A stretch of DNA of 26,008 bases from CAMEON01 sp963643175. GTDB lineage: Bacteria > Bacillota > Clostridia > Oscillospirales > CAG-272. Positions 24,532-26,008 of the stretch are shown here, piece after piece (positions within the stretch are counted from its first letter, which is position 1; the number at the start of each line of letters is the position of its first letter). The notes under the pieces are model-generated. The model saw nothing but the letters and a program-made list of their open reading frames with translations, was not told where the DNA came from and searched no databases. The DNA lies in assembly GCA_963643175.1 (NCBI GenBank), contig CAVIJF010000023.1, positions 1 through 26,008 on the forward strand, in the 5' to 3' direction. Both the position numbers and the translations under genes were made by a program.

Positions 24532-24858
24532 TCAGATGAGAGTTCCGCCGCCCAGCACGGTGTCTCCGTCGTACAGCACGACAGCCTGCCCGGGCGTTTC
24601 GCCGCGCGCATACGCATCGGCAAACGGTCGGATGATTTCCCGGCGGAAATCCTCCGTGAAGTTGAACACGTAAAAGGGCATTCCCAGCCGCCGTGCAACG
24701 CGCCCCGCATCCTCGGCGTCCTCCAATGAGCAGCAGGTACGGCTGCGCGTCAGCCCGGCGTCTTCGTTTGTATACAGGCGCATGGCACAGCCCACGCAGG
24801 AATGCCCCTCTTGGCCCAGCAGTCCGGCGGCGACGCTGGAATCAACGCCGCCGCTCAT
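24532..24858 (-). pseudogene. mnmA: Internally deleted mnmA (tRNA 2-thiouridylase) remnant
   Basis: MnmA puts sulphur on U34 of some tRNAs and is normally about 360 residues. This intact frame has only 108. Residues 1-89 match the N-terminal ATP-binding part (MSGGVDSSVA PP-loop, TCCSLEDAEDAGRVARRLGMPFYVFNF, DAYARGETP). Residue 90 onward (GQAVVLYDGDTVLGGGTLI) is the very C-terminus. About 250 residues between NPC..CN and the final strand are missing, in frame, with both catalytic Cys regions and the tRNA-binding domains. The junction is at about 24592, after Thr-Pro. The frame extends upstream as RVLVAMSGG without a good start codon; TTG at 24867 and ATG at 24858 are possible, with AAGGG 11 nt before the latter. 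It lies between cysK and rrf2 with short gaps. It is probably not active. Confidence 0.8.
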
Positions 24859-24884
24859 GGCAACCAATACCCTTATGCGCTGTG

Positions 24885-25817
24885 TCAGTCAGCGAACAGC
24901 GGGGTGGACAGGTACCGGTCGCCGGTGTCGGGCAGAAGCACGACAATGGTCTTGCCGGCATTCTCCGGTCGCTCGGCAAGTTCCACTGCCGCGTGCACCG
25001 CCGCACCGGACGAAATACCGACCAGCACGCCCTCGCTCTTGCCAATCAGCTTGCCGGTGGCAAAGGCGTCCTCGTTGGACACCGGAATAATCTCGTCATA
25101 TACGCCGGTATCCAACACCTTGGGCACAAAGCCTGCGCCGATGCCCTGAATCTTATGGGAGCCGGCGACGCCGGTAGACAGCACTGCCGAAGTGGCAGGC
25201 TCCACGGCAACGACCCGGACTTCCGGCTTGCGGGATTTGAGGTACTGCCCGACGCCGGTCACGGTGCCGCCGGTGCCGACCCCTGCCACAAAAATATCGA
25301 CCTCGCCGTCGGTATCCTCGTAAATTTCGGGACCCGTGTGTTCAAAATGCGCTTTCGGGTTGGCGGGATTGACGAACTGCCCCGGGATGAAGCTGTCCGG
25401 GATTTCCTTTGCCAACTCGTCCGCCTTGGCGATGGCGCCCTTCATGCCCTTACTGCCTTCGGTGAGCACCAGTTCGGCACCGTATGCCTTCATAATCTGG
25501 CGGCGTTCCACGGACATGGTTTCCGGCATGACGATAATCAGGCGGTAGCCGCGTGCGGCTGCCACGGAAGCCAGACCGATGCCGGTATTGCCGGAAGTCG
25601 GCTCGATGATGACGGATCCGGGCTTCAGCAGTCCCCTTTCCTCTGCGTCATCCAGCATGGCTTTGGCGATGCGATCCTTGGAGGATCCCGCCGGATTGAA
25701 GTACTCCAATTTGGCGAGAATCCGTGCGTTCAGTTCAAACTTCTTTTCGATGTGTGTCAGTTCAAGCAGCGGTGTTTTGCCGATCAGCTGATCGGCGGAA
25801 GTGTAGACAGCAGACAT
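24885..25817 (-). CDS. cysK: Cysteine synthase (O-acetylserine sulfhydrylase)
   Basis: CysK makes cysteine from O-acetylserine and sulphide with pyridoxal phosphate. The 310 residues show NPAGSSKDRIA with cofactor Lys47, EPTSGNTGIGLA (72-83) for substrate and cofactor binding, GVGTGGTVTGVG for the phosphate, and VGISSGAA near the end. Family length is normal. AAAGGGGGA lies about 9 nt before the ATG. It is the first gene of the operon with the mnmA remnant and rrf2, behind a consensus promoter that has a palindrome at the start of transcription, so control by sulphur supply is likely. A cystathionine-beta-synthase-like or OASS-B role is less likely. Confidence 0.95.
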   Translation of the reverse strand: MSAVYTSADQLIGKTPLLELTHIEKKFELNARILAKLEYFNPAGSSKDRIAKAMLDDAEERGLLKPGSVIIEPTSGNTGIGLASVAAARGYRLIIVMPETMSVERRQIMKAYGAELVLTEGSKGMKGAIAKADELAKEIPDSFIPGQFVNPANPKAHFEHTGPEIYEDTDGEVDIFVAGVGTGGTVTGVGQYLKSRKPEVRVVAVEPATSAVLSTGVAGSHKIQGIGAGFVPKVLDTGVYDEIIPVSNEDAFATGKLIGKSEGVLVGISSGAAVHAAVELAERPENAGKTIVVLLPDTGDRYLSTPLFAD

Positions 25818-25859
25818 GGTGTATATCCCCCTTTATGAATCATGGTTGCGGTTTATTTT

Positions 25860-25880
25860 CCTACCAAACCGGTATGCAGG
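25860..25880. promoter_or_regulatory. Putative Rrf2 operator at the cysK promoter
   Basis: An imperfect 21-bp palindrome with ends CCTACC and GCAGG around a central ACCGGT. It directly follows the -10 (25887-25882 on the minus strand) and covers the expected start of transcription. CCTAC-type half-sites are known from Rrf2-family operators. The regulator would be the rrf2 product of the same operon. Confidence 0.5.
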
Positions 25881-25881
25881 T

Positions 25882-25910
25882 ATTATAAATCATTTTTGAC
25901 CGTTTGTCAA
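25882..25910 (-). promoter_or_regulatory. Consensus sigma-A promoter of the cysK operon
   Basis: On the minus strand TTGACA (25910-25905), 17 bp and TATAAT (25887-25882) match the consensus at every base. The leader to the cysK ATG is about 60 nt. Confidence 0.9.
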
Positions 25911-25985
25911 GGGGGGAGCATGATTTTTTTGCTGTTCTGTGTCCGGGGTTCCTGACGCTGTCGGTTCGACATGACTTTGCGAAAG

Positions 25986-26008
25986 TGTTCTTGCCCCCCA
26001 TCCCCCCG
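25986..26008 (-). repeat. Start of a fourth GC-rich repeat copy (D), cut by the window end
   Basis: Read on the minus strand, two G runs of six separated by AT and then GCAAGAAC match the end of copies A and B (GGGGGATGGGG, GCAAAAAG). The rest would lie beyond the window. Confidence 0.6.

Noticed and set aside
24885..25838. Plus-strand open frame opposite cysK
   Set aside because: CysK is complete with promoter and ribosome binding site on the minus strand.

Overview
The window looks like chromosomal DNA from a high-GC member of the Clostridia (Bacillota), perhaps Oscillospirales-like. The pointers are AGGAGG-type ribosome binding sites, sigma-A promoters (TTGACA-17-TATAAT, often with an extended TGn -10), a clostridial type of MnmA and MurE sequence, an ECF sigma factor paired with a membrane beta-propeller protein, and an Rrf2 regulator beside cysK. 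I see no phage, transposase or CRISPR. Most of the window is ordinary core and envelope genes; the unusual material is in repeats, gene remnants and a few regulatory layouts.

Layout. (1) 1-4567, minus strand: a translationally coupled unit of nagA, a multi-pass membrane protein, a FlaA1/WbpM-type NDP-sugar 4,6-dehydratase and a lipoprotein with 40-residue Cys-containing repeats, cut by the window edge. This suggests a link between amino-sugar metabolism and the cell surface. (2) 4805-6941, plus: an RsuA/RluB-type pseudouridine synthase and a cytoplasmic TIM-barrel glycosidase-like protein. (3) 7012-7154: a GC-rich dispersed repeat with a four-run G-quadruplex motif. (4) 7301-10763, plus: a small Lys-rich membrane protein, then an SGNH-hydrolase lipoprotein next to an acyltransferase-3 membrane protein, probably an extracytoplasmic O-acylation pair. 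A perfect 22-bp-arm hairpin separates these from the convergent (5) murE operon (10822-12812, minus). (6) 13051-15668, plus: an ECF sigma factor and a membrane-anchored beta-propeller protein overlapping by 4 bp, behind an ECF-like promoter. (7) 15789-16192: tRNA-Gly(UCC), tRNA-Arg(UCU) and tRNA-His(GUG) from a consensus promoter with a terminator. (8) 16334-17815, minus: a MATE transporter. (9) 18091-23499, plus: argC-argJ-argB-argD-argF, a complete acetyl-cycle route from N-acetylglutamate to citrulline, with a palindrome at the start of transcription that may be an ArgR operator. (10) 23500-24091: about 590 bp without a gene, filled by copies of two repeat families and a terminator. (11) 24092-25910, minus: cysK, an internally deleted mnmA and an Rrf2 regulator in one tight operon; the promoter carries a palindrome that may be the Rrf2 site.

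The main points for a second look are the G-quadruplex repeat family (three copies plus one cut by the window end), the mnmA gene reduced to its two ends, the probable autoregulatory loop of the cysK operon, the MurE with DNPG in place of DNPR, the ten-G tract inside the lipoprotein gene, and the autoregulated-looking sigma/beta-propeller pair. All family assignments are by reading the sequence; no search was run.
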